19,858 bases of DNA from Porphyromonadaceae bacterium UBA3327 (GTDB taxonomy: Bacteria; Bacteroidota; Bacteroidia; Bacteroidales; Muribaculaceae): positions 1 through 19,858 of the forward strand of contig DERZ01000045.1 of the NCBI GenBank assembly GCA_002361155.1, read 5' to 3'. This document shows positions 7,714 through 16,200 of this stretch, in pieces (within the stretch, counting starts at the first letter, position 1; each line of letters opens with the position of its first letter). The position numbers and the translations under genes were made by a program. The notes beneath the pieces are model-generated. The model searched no databases and was not told where the DNA came from. It saw only the letters and a list, made by a program, of their open reading frames with translations.

Positions 7714-9036
7714 TTATTGTAATTTCTGTTTGTCCACCGCCCTGCATGCAGCGAAGGTGGCGAAGCAGCTGAGCATCACGAACCAGAAGAAATTGACGAA
7801 TCCCTGCGGCCCGTCGCCTCCGAAAAGCCGGTATTCGGAGAAGAGTCTGTGGAGATATCCGGCGAACATGCCCGGCACCATCATGCCCAGGGCCATGAAG
7901 GCGGTGCAGAATGCATAATGAGACGTGCTGCTTTCTCCTTTGCTGAAGTAAATGAGATAGAGCATAAAGGCCGTGAATCCGAATCCGTATCCGAACTGTT
8001 CGACGCCTACAGCGGCGCATATCAGCGCAAAGTTTTCCGGCTGCCACATCGCCATCAGACAATAGAGCACGCAGGGAAGCGTGAGGCTGAGCGCCATGGG
8101 CCAGAGCCATTTCCTGAGTCCTCCGCGGGCGATGGCCAGTCCTCCGAGTATGCCTCCTGCGAGGAGCGCGATGACTCCCACCGTACCGTTGGCTATTCCT
8201 ACCTGAGCCGTGCTGAGTCCGAGTCCTCCCGCCTCGCGCGGCGATACCATGAAAGGTTGCACAAGCTTGATGCAGATGGCTTCCGGCAGCCGGTAGAGCA
8301 ACATGAACGAGATGGCGCTCCAGATATGTGGTTTGCGGAAAAATGTGACGAATGTCATCCCGAAATCGCGAAGTATAGTCTTTGCCGTGACACCGGGCAC
8401 CGGACGGTCGGAAGGGGCGGCGGGAAGGAAACGCGTGTGATAGAGCGCTGTAAACAGAAAGAAGATGGAGAGGGTGAAGAAGACCGTGCTCCATGCCGCC
8501 GGCACATCGCCGAGGCGTTTCTCAAGGTGGCCGGCGAGCACCACGAGTCCTCCCTGGCCTATCACGCTGGCTATGCGGTAGAAAGTGGAGCGGACGCCGA
8601 CGTATGCCGCCTGGTCGCTTTCGGAAAGCTCAAGCATGTAGTAGCCGTCGGCCGCGATGTCGTGGGTGGCCGAGAAGAAGGCCATAAGCCAGAAGAAGAC
8701 AAGGGTAGAGGCGAAAAAGAAACTTGTCGGCAACAGAAAGCCGATCGCGGCCATCGCGGCGGCCATCAGCCATTGCATGGCTATTACCCAGAGGCGCTTG
8801 GTCTTGAACAGATCGACGAACGGACTCCAGAATGGCTTTATCACCCATGGAAGGTAGAGCCAGCCGGTGAAAAAGGCCATTTCGGGAATGCTGACGCCCA
8901 TGTTGACATACATAAGTACCGTGAGAGTGTTTACTGCAAAGTAGGGGAGTCCCTCCGCCACATACAGTGTGGGTATCCAGCTCCATGGCGAAGAACTGCG
9001 GCGCCCGGGCGCCGTTATGTTTTCGGCTTTGTTCAT
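7714..9036 (-). CDS. AmpG-like MFS permease
   Basis: This 440-residue inner-membrane protein has about 12 hydrophobic segments. The N-terminal part shows YVAEGLPYFAVNTL (25-38) and LPWVIKPFWSPFVDLFKTKR (62-81), the pattern of AmpG-family MFS proteins. AmpG imports GlcNAc-anhydroMurNAc muropeptides into the cytoplasm for cell-wall recycling. The start at 9036 is in the arrangement TGATG, where the last base of the SpoIID stop codon is the first base of this ATG, strong evidence of translational coupling. The frame continues upstream to 9135, but only through the SpoIID gene. Family membership is fairly sure, but the actual cargo in this lineage is inferred from context. Confidence 0.85.
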   Translation of the reverse strand: MNKAENITAPGRRSSSPWSWIPTLYVAEGLPYFAVNTLTVLMYVNMGVSIPEMAFFTGWLYLPWVIKPFWSPFVDLFKTKRLWVIAMQWLMAAAMAAIGFLLPTSFFFASTLVFFWLMAFFSATHDIAADGYYMLELSESDQAAYVGVRSTFYRIASVIGQGGLVVLAGHLEKRLGDVPAAWSTVFFTLSIFFLFTALYHTRFLPAAPSDRPVPGVTAKTILRDFGMTFVTFFRKPHIWSAISFMLLYRLPEAICIKLVQPFMVSPREAGGLGLSTAQVGIANGTVGVIALLAGGILGGLAIARGGLRKWLWPMALSLTLPCVLYCLMAMWQPENFALICAAVGVEQFGYGFGFTAFMLYLIYFSKGESSTSHYAFCTAFMALGMMVPGMFAGYLHRLFSEYRLFGGDGPQGFVNFFWFVMLSCFATFAACRAVDKQKLQ

Positions 9037-10214
9037 CAGTAGATCCTTTCTATGGCGGCACCCGGAAAATAGAAACCGAGTATTTCCCTGAAATTTTTTC
9101 CGGCGCGGGCCATCATGGCGGCTCCGGTCTGACACAGCCCTACGCCGTGTCCCCAGCCGCGGCCATGCAGCAGCCAGCTGTCGCCCATGTCTTCTGTCTC
9201 GAACAGAGAACTGCGCAGACAGTCGTCGGAAAGCAGACGGCGGACGGCAAGTTCCTTTCCTATACGGAATTCGCCGGCGGCAGTGTGCAGCAACAGTCTC
9301 TTTATGCGACCCGAGGGTCCGCGCTCCTCCGCTTCCATCCCCGTGACTTCCCCGCAGTCTATGCCGTATTTAGCATTGAGACGTCGCGCGATATCCTTTT
9401 TCAATACCCTGGTTTCCCATTCCCGGGAGGCTCCGGCTTCTTTGTCATAATTCCTGAAAGTGGCACAGAGAAATTCATCCAGTTCTTTTGCGTCAAGTCC
9501 TGAGAGATCACACCAGGGGTCGTCATGCGAAGTGAGATAGGGGAGTTCCCGGTCCTGCCAGCAGGTGGAGAAGAGTTCGGTACGTCCCCCGCAGCATTTG
9601 GAAAACCTCGCGTCGGCCGGATTGCCGTCCCGATCAAGGAGTATAATGCCGCGGGTTTCATCCACAGCTTCCTCGGCACGCGTCGCGGCCGTGTGCGGCA
9701 TTCCCTGGAATCTCTGGCAATGGTCGTCGCTGCATACGTCGAATCCGTCGTGGTCTCCGGTGTCTTCCCAGTCGGTCACAATGTCCGAGGCGCGGCGTTT
9801 GCCATCCTCACCGTGCTGGTGACAGACAAGAATCTTGCCGAGTACCCAGCTGCGGGACATCACGGCATGGGCCTTTAGAAACTCGATATGCGCCCGTGGA
9901 TTCATCTCGCTTGCAGTCACCGAGGCCACATACCGCTCGAGCGGCAATGTGCATACAGTCATCCATTTTCCATCGGGGTTCCGTAGTACCCGGAAATTCC
10001 CTTCGAAGTCAGCCGGAATCACCCTTTGCCAGTGAAATCCTTTCCCGATGCAAAGATTTTCGAGCCGCATGAAAGAGCGCTGGTTGAGTGCCCGGTAGCG
10101 GACAGCTCCCCCGGCGTCGCGGGAGATTTCGTATTCACCTCTTGGCGCCAGCAGCGGTGCACCGCATGTAATCAGGCCTACGCGTATGTCAGGTTCGGTG
10201 TCCGGAATGTTCAT
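9036..10214 (-). CDS. SpoIID/LytB-domain protein without a signal peptide
   Basis: The product has 392 residues. SpoIID-domain hallmarks are LPLERYVASVTASEMNPRAH (90-109), whose Glu103 is the likely catalytic acid, and GRGWGHGVGLCQTGAAMMA (351-369). Cys/His residues around DHDGFDVCSDDHCQ (H155, C161, H165, C166) could form the zinc site known in SpoIID proteins. SpoIID of sporulating bacteria is a lytic transglycosylase that cuts glycan strands lacking stem peptides. Here the N-terminus ([16 protein letters not shown]) has no signal peptide or membrane anchor, and the protein has 14 cysteines, so it is probably cytoplasmic. The start overlaps the stop of the DUF4922 gene as ATGA, and the stop overlaps the permease start. 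Confidence 0.88.
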   Translation of the reverse strand: MNIPDTEPDIRVGLITCGAPLLAPRGEYEISRDAGGAVRYRALNQRSFMRLENLCIGKGFHWQRVIPADFEGNFRVLRNPDGKWMTVCTLPLERYVASVTASEMNPRAHIEFLKAHAVMSRSWVLGKILVCHQHGEDGKRRASDIVTDWEDTGDHDGFDVCSDDHCQRFQGMPHTAATRAEEAVDETRGIILLDRDGNPADARFSKCCGGRTELFSTCWQDRELPYLTSHDDPWCDLSGLDAKELDEFLCATFRNYDKEAGASREWETRVLKKDIARRLNAKYGIDCGEVTGMEAEERGPSGRIKRLLLHTAAGEFRIGKELAVRRLLSDDCLRSSLFETEDMGDSWLLHGRGWGHGVGLCQTGAAMMARAGKNFREILGFYFPGAAIERIY

Positions 10215-11170
10215 ACTGTCTTGAAATGTTCGGTGATCTCGCGGGGTAGTGTGTCGGCGAAAGCCACCGCACCGTATATATCGCGCATGATTTCCGGCGT
10301 TACTGCCGGGAAGTCCTCGCGTCGCGGCGTGATCATGATCCCCGCCATGTCGATGGCTCCTGGACTTATCACGAGTCTCTTGTCATCCGCCATGAAGTAA
10401 TGTGGCGGGCGGTGGGCCCGTCGCGGCACGATCAGAACGCGCATCAGGCCGCGGACGTCGGTCCAGAAAAAGGCGTTGACAAGGCGCGGGTCGCGTTGTC
10501 CTGTTCCGGCATCAATGCCGAATGCGGCGGTTGCCTTCATCAGAGACACCATTCCTCCCATGTCGGGGGTGATGATCCCGCTTACAAACTGAAAGGGAAC
10601 ATCAAGCCCGAGTTGTTCCGAGGTGAGAAATCCGCCGGCATCGGGGTCATGTCTCTTTTCGGCAAGGCGAAGAAGCGGGAGCTCGTCGCTGAGGACTGCC
10701 TGCAGATGCAGATGGTCGGGAGCGGACGCTCCGGCGCGTGCGCCGTTGAAGAACACAGCCATGCCTGGAAGCCGTTCGGCGATGGTGGCCATGTCGAGTG
10801 GGACCGATTCTTGCGGCTCATGTGTCTTGGAGACGATGGTGAAATGCATCGGCAGGATAGGGAAAGGGTTGACCAGAAGTTCCCATTCCGGAGCTACTTG
10901 TGCTGAGAACTGCTCCATGGGGCGATTCGCGGCACAGAGGAAGCAGGGACGTGCCTCCACCGAAGCCTTGTCAACGGCAGCTCCAGTGGAACGTATCCGT
11001 GCGGGGTTGAGCTGAATGGCCGTGTCAAGATCGCCAAGGGGTATGCGTCTGCGTTCCGTTTCGCGAAGAGCCGCATAGTTGCGGCGTGCGTCGGGCCACG
11101 CCTCGAGTTGCGATTCAACAAGCTCTTCGAGGGTCACCATCGGGATGGCGCCATATTTGTCAGTTGTCAT
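10211..11170 (-). CDS. DUF4922 protein, HIT/GalT-superfamily nucleotidyl enzyme
   Basis: The protein has 319 residues from the ATG at 11170, which overlaps the glycosyltransferase end by 11 bp. An in-frame ATG at 11140 would begin [11 protein letters not shown] and is also plausible. Landmarks are C76-x2-C79 in [11 protein letters not shown], the HIT-fold strand [14 protein letters not shown] (101-114), and [20 protein letters not shown] (141-160) with an HxHxQ triad, H153, H155 and Q157. The central His is the nucleotidyl-accepting residue in GalT, Ap4A phosphorylase and Vtc2-like GDP-hexose phosphorylases. An Arg/His-rich stretch, [12 protein letters not shown] (248-259), follows. It is probably a soluble nucleotide-sugar phosphorylase or transferase; the substrate is unknown. 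It shares a coupled operon with the SpoIID gene. Confidence 0.85.
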   Translation of the reverse strand: MTTDKYGAIPMVTLEELVESQLEAWPDARRNYAALRETERRRIPLGDLDTAIQLNPARIRSTGAAVDKASVEARPCFLCAANRPMEQFSAQVAPEWELLVNPFPILPMHFTIVSKTHEPQESVPLDMATIAERLPGMAVFFNGARAGASAPDHLHLQAVLSDELPLLRLAEKRHDPDAGGFLTSEQLGLDVPFQFVSGIITPDMGGMVSLMKATAAFGIDAGTGQRDPRLVNAFFWTDVRGLMRVLIVPRRAHRPPHYFMADDKRLVISPGAIDMAGIMITPRREDFPAVTPEIMRDIYGAVAFADTLPREITEHFKTV

Positions 11171-12623
11171 CTTCCCCGTCATAGTCATCGTCTTCAAAGT
11201 CGTCATCGAAGTCATCGTCATCATCCTTGATGATGTTGCCGAGGATGCTGCCGGGAAACGAGCCGAGGAATTGCCAGCCATAGCGGTCGTTGCCGCTTTC
11301 CATATAGTTCTGGCGTACCCGGGCCATCAGCTCTATGGAGCGCAGACAGTCCTTGTAGGAGTTGTTGGCATTCGTTTTTTCTATGGAGAGTGCCGCATCG
11401 GAATTTCCCTCCCATCTCCGGCACAGATACAGCGGCTGGAAAATACGTCCTATGGAGTAGTCGCGGCATATACGCAGGGCCATCGCATAGTCCTCGCCAT
11501 AGCTTACGTTTGGGAAGAGGAAGCGTCGGGCCACCGGGGTAAAGAAGGCGCGGGGCGCGCCGAGACCGTTGATGCGCAGTGCGTTGTTGGGACCGTTAGC
11601 ATCGGTCCATTCGCTGTGGCTTATCACTCCCGGAGGAATGGTTTCCCCCTCGAAGTTGACAAGCGTGTAGCTGCCGATCACCATGGCATGGTTCCCGGAG
11701 CGGAATTTGGAGACAATCCTGTCGATCACGCCGGTAGAGTTGTAGAGGTCGTCGGAGTCGAGCTGAATGGCGAATCGCCCGCAACGCGGGTCGAGAAGCG
11801 CCTTGTTCCAGCAGCCTCCTATGCCGAGGTTTTCCGAACTGTCGGCTTTGATGAGTATGAGCCGTGGGTCTGCCACGTTTTCGAGAAGTTCGCGGGTGCC
11901 GTCGGTAGAGTCGTTGTCGACCACAATCACGTTGAAATCGAACGGGGCTGCCTGTGACAGTGCCGAGTCGACGGCATCCATTATGGTGCGGGCCCGGTTG
12001 CGTACGGGAATGATCACGGATGCTTCCACCGGAAAGGGCTCGGAGTCGTAGTCCACCTGCTCGCGGTTCTGACTCACGAGTGCGTCGATGTCACGCAGAT
12101 GTTCGGTGCAGACCTTCTCCATCTCTATCTGATATGCGCGGTTGTCAGGGCGTACATAATCATGCTGTTTTTCGCCGCTTTTCCGTGTGTCGGTCTGCTC
12201 CACGGTATAGAGCGGCTCGGGAATCATTGCGAGCATGCGTCCCATTGTCACCCGGAGCCGGAGCGCGTACCATCCGCCGTCGAGATAGGCCGACTCCTCG
12301 GCCGTGAAATCCTCGGTCGAGGCGAGCACATCGGCGGCGTTCAGGAGTACTACGGGGCCGAAATCGAAATCATCGCGGATGGAGCCGGGCTGATAGTCGA
12401 TCACGGGGTGCAGACGCGTTGTCCCGTCGGGGAGACGGTCGCGATAGTAGGAATATGTTATGGTGGCGTCGATGTCGGAGGCCACTTCTGTGAGCCGGTG
12501 GACCGCGTGCGGGTCAAGCCGCACATCCCTGTCGCCGATCTGCAGCAGTACAAACTGCTCGAGCGGGGTGCGGAATATCTCTTCGCGAAGGGCGTTGACG
12601 GTGGTGAATTTTATCAGTTTCAC
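11160..12623 (-). CDS. Family 2 glycosyltransferase with N-terminal extension and acidic tail
   Basis: This 487-residue soluble protein has a GT2 GT-A domain from about residue 199. It shows [20 protein letters not shown] (201-220), [10 protein letters not shown] (234-243), and the metal/nucleotide-sugar motif LDSDD (288-292). The acceptor-side segment [15 protein letters not shown] (370-384) follows. Residues 1-190 look like a second, degenerate GT-A-like half. The extreme C-terminus (467-487) is almost entirely acidic, 16 of 21 residues being Asp or Glu. There is no signal or membrane segment, so it should act in the cytosol. The start is a GTG at 12623, and no in-frame ATG is seen upstream in the 61-bp gap after the amidase gene. 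The stop overlaps the DUF4922 start, so the genes are coupled. Sugar donor and acceptor are unknown. Confidence 0.85.
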   Translation of the reverse strand: MKLIKFTTVNALREEIFRTPLEQFVLLQIGDRDVRLDPHAVHRLTEVASDIDATITYSYYRDRLPDGTTRLHPVIDYQPGSIRDDFDFGPVVLLNAADVLASTEDFTAEESAYLDGGWYALRLRVTMGRMLAMIPEPLYTVEQTDTRKSGEKQHDYVRPDNRAYQIEMEKVCTEHLRDIDALVSQNREQVDYDSEPFPVEASVIIPVRNRARTIMDAVDSALSQAAPFDFNVIVVDNDSTDGTRELLENVADPRLILIKADSSENLGIGGCWNKALLDPRCGRFAIQLDSDDLYNSTGVIDRIVSKFRSGNHAMVIGSYTLVNFEGETIPPGVISHSEWTDANGPNNALRINGLGAPRAFFTPVARRFLFPNVSYGEDYAMALRICRDYSIGRIFQPLYLCRRWEGNSDAALSIEKTNANNSYKDCLRSIELMARVRQNYMESGNDRYGWQFLGSFPGSILGNIIKDDDDDFDDDFEDDDYDGEDDN

Positions 12624-12684
12624 GTTGTGGTTGTCTGAGGAGGGATGTCGGTTATTTATCTGGTTTGGCCGGGTTGCCGGTCTG

Positions 12685-15600
12685 TCACTGTCGTAGGAGC
12701 GATTTCATGAGCTGCGAGCGGACCGCTGCGTCGAGAAGGCTCTCGACCGGTATGGAGAGCACGGTCACGTCTCCACGTTTTCCGCCGCGGTCATGGCGTA
12801 TGCCGGCGATGGTGCCGGTGTCGGAGAAGGTGAGTATGGTCTCGGTGTCGGCCCCTTCGGCGGGCTGAAGTATGTCGGGGGCCTCCACGATGTACTGGCG
12901 GTCGTTGAGCGTGGCGGAGTATCCGGCGTTTTTGCCCGAGGGGAGACGCACCCGTCCCGATCTGCGGAGGTCGCTCTCGGTGGATGTCACTCCGAGTATT
13001 TCTGCGGCGAATGTGCGGTCTTCGGCGTCGGAGCGCATGTCGGTCAGGCTCGACGCCACGTATTGACCGCTCACTATAAGGTGGCCTCCTTTGTCGGAGA
13101 ACTGGCGCAGCGCGTTCTTCAGGGCTGTCGGGAAGGTATGGAAACGGATTCCGCTCTTGCCGGTGCCGGTGACTGTGCGCCGCTGCTTGCCGAGAATAAG
13201 GTCAACTGTGTTGTAATCAGTAAGTTTTACATCTCCGTTCTCTACGGCTCCAGCCGATGCGGAGACAAATCCGCGTCCCGCGTCGGCTATGGCTTCGCCG
13301 TGTACATAAGGATAGTCGAAGGTGTTGCCGGCGATGACGGTGGTGGCGTAGTTCGATCCGGAACGGCCGAAACCATCCCCCGCGGAGCGGCGGAATTCGG
13401 TCTGGTAGCCTGTGAAGGATATGTCCTTGATGTATGGAACTCCGAAATCGGTGTCGGAATTGAATCCGGCCTCATTTCCGGCCGAGTAGTGTCCGGGGGC
13501 ACTGACTCTTGAGAATCCGTTCACTATGAGGACGGGTTTGTTGTCGTTCGGTACGTCGCGCATGGCGAGTGTCTCCGATGGGAACGAGACTCCCCCCTCG
13601 TTGGCGGCTATCACACGGAAGGAGTGGATGTCGTCGTCGGCTACCTTAAGGTCGTAGTGGGTGGATGTGGTCTCCGCTATCTTGTTGAACCCGAGCAGGT
13701 CGGCTGTGCGCTCCATGATTATGTATTTTGTGGGGACGGCTGTGGGCTCGAGACGGTCTGGCGTCGGTTCCCAGGAGAGACGGTATTTCTGTCTGCCGGT
13801 GCGTCGTATGGCGAAATTCTTCACAGGTAAGGGCTGTATCACGAGCTGGCGGTCCTTGCGCTCTGCAAGGAACCGGGCGAGGCCCTTGTAGATGGCGCGG
13901 CCCACAGTAAACCGGAAAGCAGGATCGAGACCGTACTGCATGTCGGCGAAGTTCTGGTGGCTCATGAGTTCTATAAGCGTTGTGGGCACTTCCGGAACAC
14001 GTGCCTCGACGTATGACTTGTCCCACATGGAGCGGCGCACCCACTGTGGTTCGAACTGGCGGCGGATATCGTTGGTGATCTGCTGCATCACGATGTCGGT
14101 GAGCATTCTCGAGTTGATGCGCGGAGTCGCGTCGCGGTATGAGTCGCCGTTGTTGGTGAAGTATATGCCGAGGGTGCCCACGAATGAGTCGTCGCTCTTT
14201 TTGCCTGCGTCGGAATGCAGGGCAAGCGCTACGTCGACCGGTATGTTAAGTCCCCGCTGGCCGGGCAGCACACGCGATCCTCCGGCGAGATGGTTGACCC
14301 AGTTTCCACGGCTGGTGTAGTCATCCTTATAGTCATCCGATCCGTGATACGGAGAATAGACATATTCGGGGAAACCGGCCCAGTGGAGCCAATACCGGGC
14401 GCCTTCGAGGAAACGGGGATAGCCGGAGGTGCGGAACACCGGCGCCGGTCCCCGTTTCTCAGCCTGATTGGCCGCGGGGGTCTTCTCTTCGGGAGTGTTT
14501 TCTTTGGCGTCGGCATTGTCGAACTGGTCTTCATTTTCCGCCACGGTTTCGTCGGCCGATTCTGTGTCATCTTCCTCGCTCTCTCCGTCCTCTTCTTCCG
14601 CGTTCTCGCTTTCGGGGCAGTCAGGTTCGATCGGGGTGGAGGGGTCGTAATAGATGTCGGAGCGGCGGGCGGAGCGGGCGATGTTTCCCATTCCGCCGCC
14701 GATCTTCACTGCATCGGCGGTGACAATGGTTCCGGGTGTGCCATCGGTCTCGTTGGTGAGCGTCACGACAGGCTCTGTGTCGCTGTATCCTGACTCGAGG
14801 GGGAAGGTGCCGAGATATATCCATGTTCCGCCGCCCATCTGCTGGTTGACGGTGAATTCCTTGCTTCCTCCGGAGTAATTCACCGTGTAATGCGCGTCTG
14901 CGGTGGAGTTGGGGAGTGTCTTGTAGCTGACATATACAGCATATTCTCCATCCTCGGGAATGTCGGCATACCACGCAGCCACGGATGGTGTTCCTCCTTT
15001 CTGGGTAGTGGTCTGCCGGTATGTGCCGTTTTCAAACGGGTTCTCGGTGTCGCGGAAGTCAGGCAGGTCGTAGATGAATCCTTCGAGTTCGCCTGTGCTC
15101 CAGTGTGTTGCTCCGGACTTCTCTCGGTAGTAGGGTTGAGAATATATACGTCCTTCGTCGTTGGTATCGTTGTCGACTATTACCTCGTTGCGGTTTGTAT
15201 CGCGTTCGCGAGGCAGCATCACGTAGGCTCCGGCATTCTCCACCATCGGTGTGACGAACGGAAGTATGTAACCCATGGTATAGGTGTCTTCGACGGTCTG
15301 GAACAGGAGAGGACGCTGCCACATCCAGGCTCCGCTGCCAGGCTTGTAATATCTGCCGTGAGAGTGCCACAGGGCCACGATGTCGTGGTCCATTCCCTTT
15401 GTGGGGCGGACCATCGGGTTGCGTTCCGTGACAAAAGCCGGATTGGTGCGGTGTTGCTGAGGGAGCTTGTCGACTTTGGTGATGTAATATGCAAGCGATT
15501 TGTTGCCCACGTTCAGTCCTACCCGGAATCCTGCGAGGGAGTCGGGGAGCGCTTTTGACACGTGGCTGGAGAGGGAGTCTATCAGTTCCCGCGTTACGGG

Positions 15601-16014
15601 GAGATAGGTGAAATGTTCGTTGAGGTTCACCACGGCATACCGCCTCGACTTGTCAGGCTTCACGGAATTGACGCGCAACCCTCCGGGATTGAGGTTGGCG
15701 GGAATCCAGTCGAGCAGGGCTTTGTTGACCTGCAGTGTCAGCGAGTCGTTCTGAGGCTGCTCTTTTTTAGGGGTCTTCGCCGCGGGTCTGGAAGACTTGC
15801 GACGGGTGGATGTACGTTTCTTGTTCCGCGAACGGTAACTGGATTTCTTTCTGGAGCTTTTGCGTGAGGATTTCCTTTTCGATTTCTTTCTGGGTGCGGA
15901 GGATGATGCGGCAGCCTCCGTTTCCGAAGAAGATGCGAAAATCTGCGGCGAGTCGGTGACCGCCAATGTCAGCAACGTCGCGACAAGGATATATAACAAT
16001 CTGCGAGGATTCAT
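12685..16014 (-). CDS. Large exported multidomain N-acetylmuramoyl-L-alanine amidase
   Basis: The product has 1109 residues. In order they are a signal peptide (1-27) and a very basic Lys/Arg/Ser segment (41-84). The first part of an amidase_3 domain follows, with ALWHSHG (214-220) and Glu242, and then an inserted beta-rich golvesin/xanthan-lyase-like domain (about 340-445). An acidic Asp/Glu linker (464-511) leads to the second amidase part, with LALHSDAG (597-604) and [14 protein letters not shown] (679-692). Last come a FnIII-like domain (about 727-818) and a C-terminal class I glutamine-amidotransferase-like domain (about 825-1109). H217, E242 and H600 are the probable zinc ligands and E682 the catalytic Glu. 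It should remove stem peptides in the periplasm or at the surface. Similar proteins are often labelled xanthan lyase because of the inserted domain. Confidence 0.88.
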   Translation of the reverse strand: MNPRRLLYILVATLLTLAVTDSPQIFASSSETEAAASSSAPRKKSKRKSSRKSSRKKSSYRSRNKKRTSTRRKSSRPAAKTPKKEQPQNDSLTLQVNKALLDWIPANLNPGGLRVNSVKPDKSRRYAVVNLNEHFTYLPVTRELIDSLSSHVSKALPDSLAGFRVGLNVGNKSLAYYITKVDKLPQQHRTNPAFVTERNPMVRPTKGMDHDIVALWHSHGRYYKPGSGAWMWQRPLLFQTVEDTYTMGYILPFVTPMVENAGAYVMLPRERDTNRNEVIVDNDTNDEGRIYSQPYYREKSGATHWSTGELEGFIYDLPDFRDTENPFENGTYRQTTTQKGGTPSVAAWYADIPEDGEYAVYVSYKTLPNSTADAHYTVNYSGGSKEFTVNQQMGGGTWIYLGTFPLESGYSDTEPVVTLTNETDGTPGTIVTADAVKIGGGMGNIARSARRSDIYYDPSTPIEPDCPESENAEEEDGESEEDDTESADETVAENEDQFDNADAKENTPEEKTPAANQAEKRGPAPVFRTSGYPRFLEGARYWLHWAGFPEYVYSPYHGSDDYKDDYTSRGNWVNHLAGGSRVLPGQRGLNIPVDVALALHSDAGKKSDDSFVGTLGIYFTNNGDSYRDATPRINSRMLTDIVMQQITNDIRRQFEPQWVRRSMWDKSYVEARVPEVPTTLIELMSHQNFADMQYGLDPAFRFTVGRAIYKGLARFLAERKDRQLVIQPLPVKNFAIRRTGRQKYRLSWEPTPDRLEPTAVPTKYIIMERTADLLGFNKIAETTSTHYDLKVADDDIHSFRVIAANEGGVSFPSETLAMRDVPNDNKPVLIVNGFSRVSAPGHYSAGNEAGFNSDTDFGVPYIKDISFTGYQTEFRRSAGDGFGRSGSNYATTVIAGNTFDYPYVHGEAIADAGRGFVSASAGAVENGDVKLTDYNTVDLILGKQRRTVTGTGKSGIRFHTFPTALKNALRQFSDKGGHLIVSGQYVASSLTDMRSDAEDRTFAAEILGVTSTESDLRRSGRVRLPSGKNAGYSATLNDRQYIVEAPDILQPAEGADTETILTFSDTGTIAGIRHDRGGKRGDVTVLSIPVESLLDAAVRSQLMKSLLRQ

Positions 16015-16056
16015 TTATGTCTGAGGTCCTAATTATTTTATATTCATGCAAATATT

Positions 16057-16084
16057 GTGTGCGACCCGGAAAATGGGCGCACAC
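16057..16084 (-). other. Hairpin in the amidase leader region
   Basis: GTGTGCG at 16057-16063 pairs with CGCACAC at 16078-16084, and an inner CCC/GGG pairing stacks on it with one bulged base. It lies 43 bp upstream of the amidase ATG. No T-run follows on the minus strand, so it does not look like a standard terminator. It could be a leader hairpin or a palindromic protein site. An imperfect -7-like AATATTTG (16049-16056, minus strand) follows it directly. Confidence 0.4.
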
Positions 16085-16109
16085 TGTCCGCAATAAACAA
16101 CAAAATTAC

Positions 16110-16193
16110 AAAAAAAAGCCGAAACAGTCAAATCAATACCTCGAGGCAATCCCGGCATCTTTCCGTGTATCTTTCGGTGTTTCTGTTTCCGGC
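16110..16193 (-). terminator. Terminator-like hairpin after the FtsX permease gene
   Basis: Reading the minus strand, GCCGGAAACAG (16193 to 16183) pairs with CTGTTTCGGC (16127 to 16118), with one bulged base. Eight T residues follow at once (16117-16110). The hairpin begins seven bases after the permease stop codon, in the right place for an intrinsic terminator. The loop is long (about 55 bases), which lowers confidence. Confidence 0.45.
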
Positions 16194-16200
16194 GGAGGTG

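Noticed and set aside
7849..9042. Plus-strand open frame of 397 codons opposite the AmpG-like gene.
   Set aside because: It is a shadow of codon bias on the other strand, rich in His, Glu and Arg with no coherent fold, while the minus strand encodes a clear 12-TM permease.
11160..11235. GAT/GAC-rich run considered as a microsatellite or repeat array.
   Set aside because: It is in frame, codes for the acidic tail, mixes both Asp codons and is broken by Phe, Tyr, Glu and Gly codons, so coding explains it.
11079..11957. Plus-strand open frame of 292 codons opposite the glycosyltransferase.
   Set aside because: It is antisense to conserved GT2 motifs and has no recognisable features of its own.
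12685..16014. Naming the large amidase a xanthan lyase.
   Set aside because: Only the inserted beta-domain suggests that name; the catalytic residues are those of a zinc amidase.
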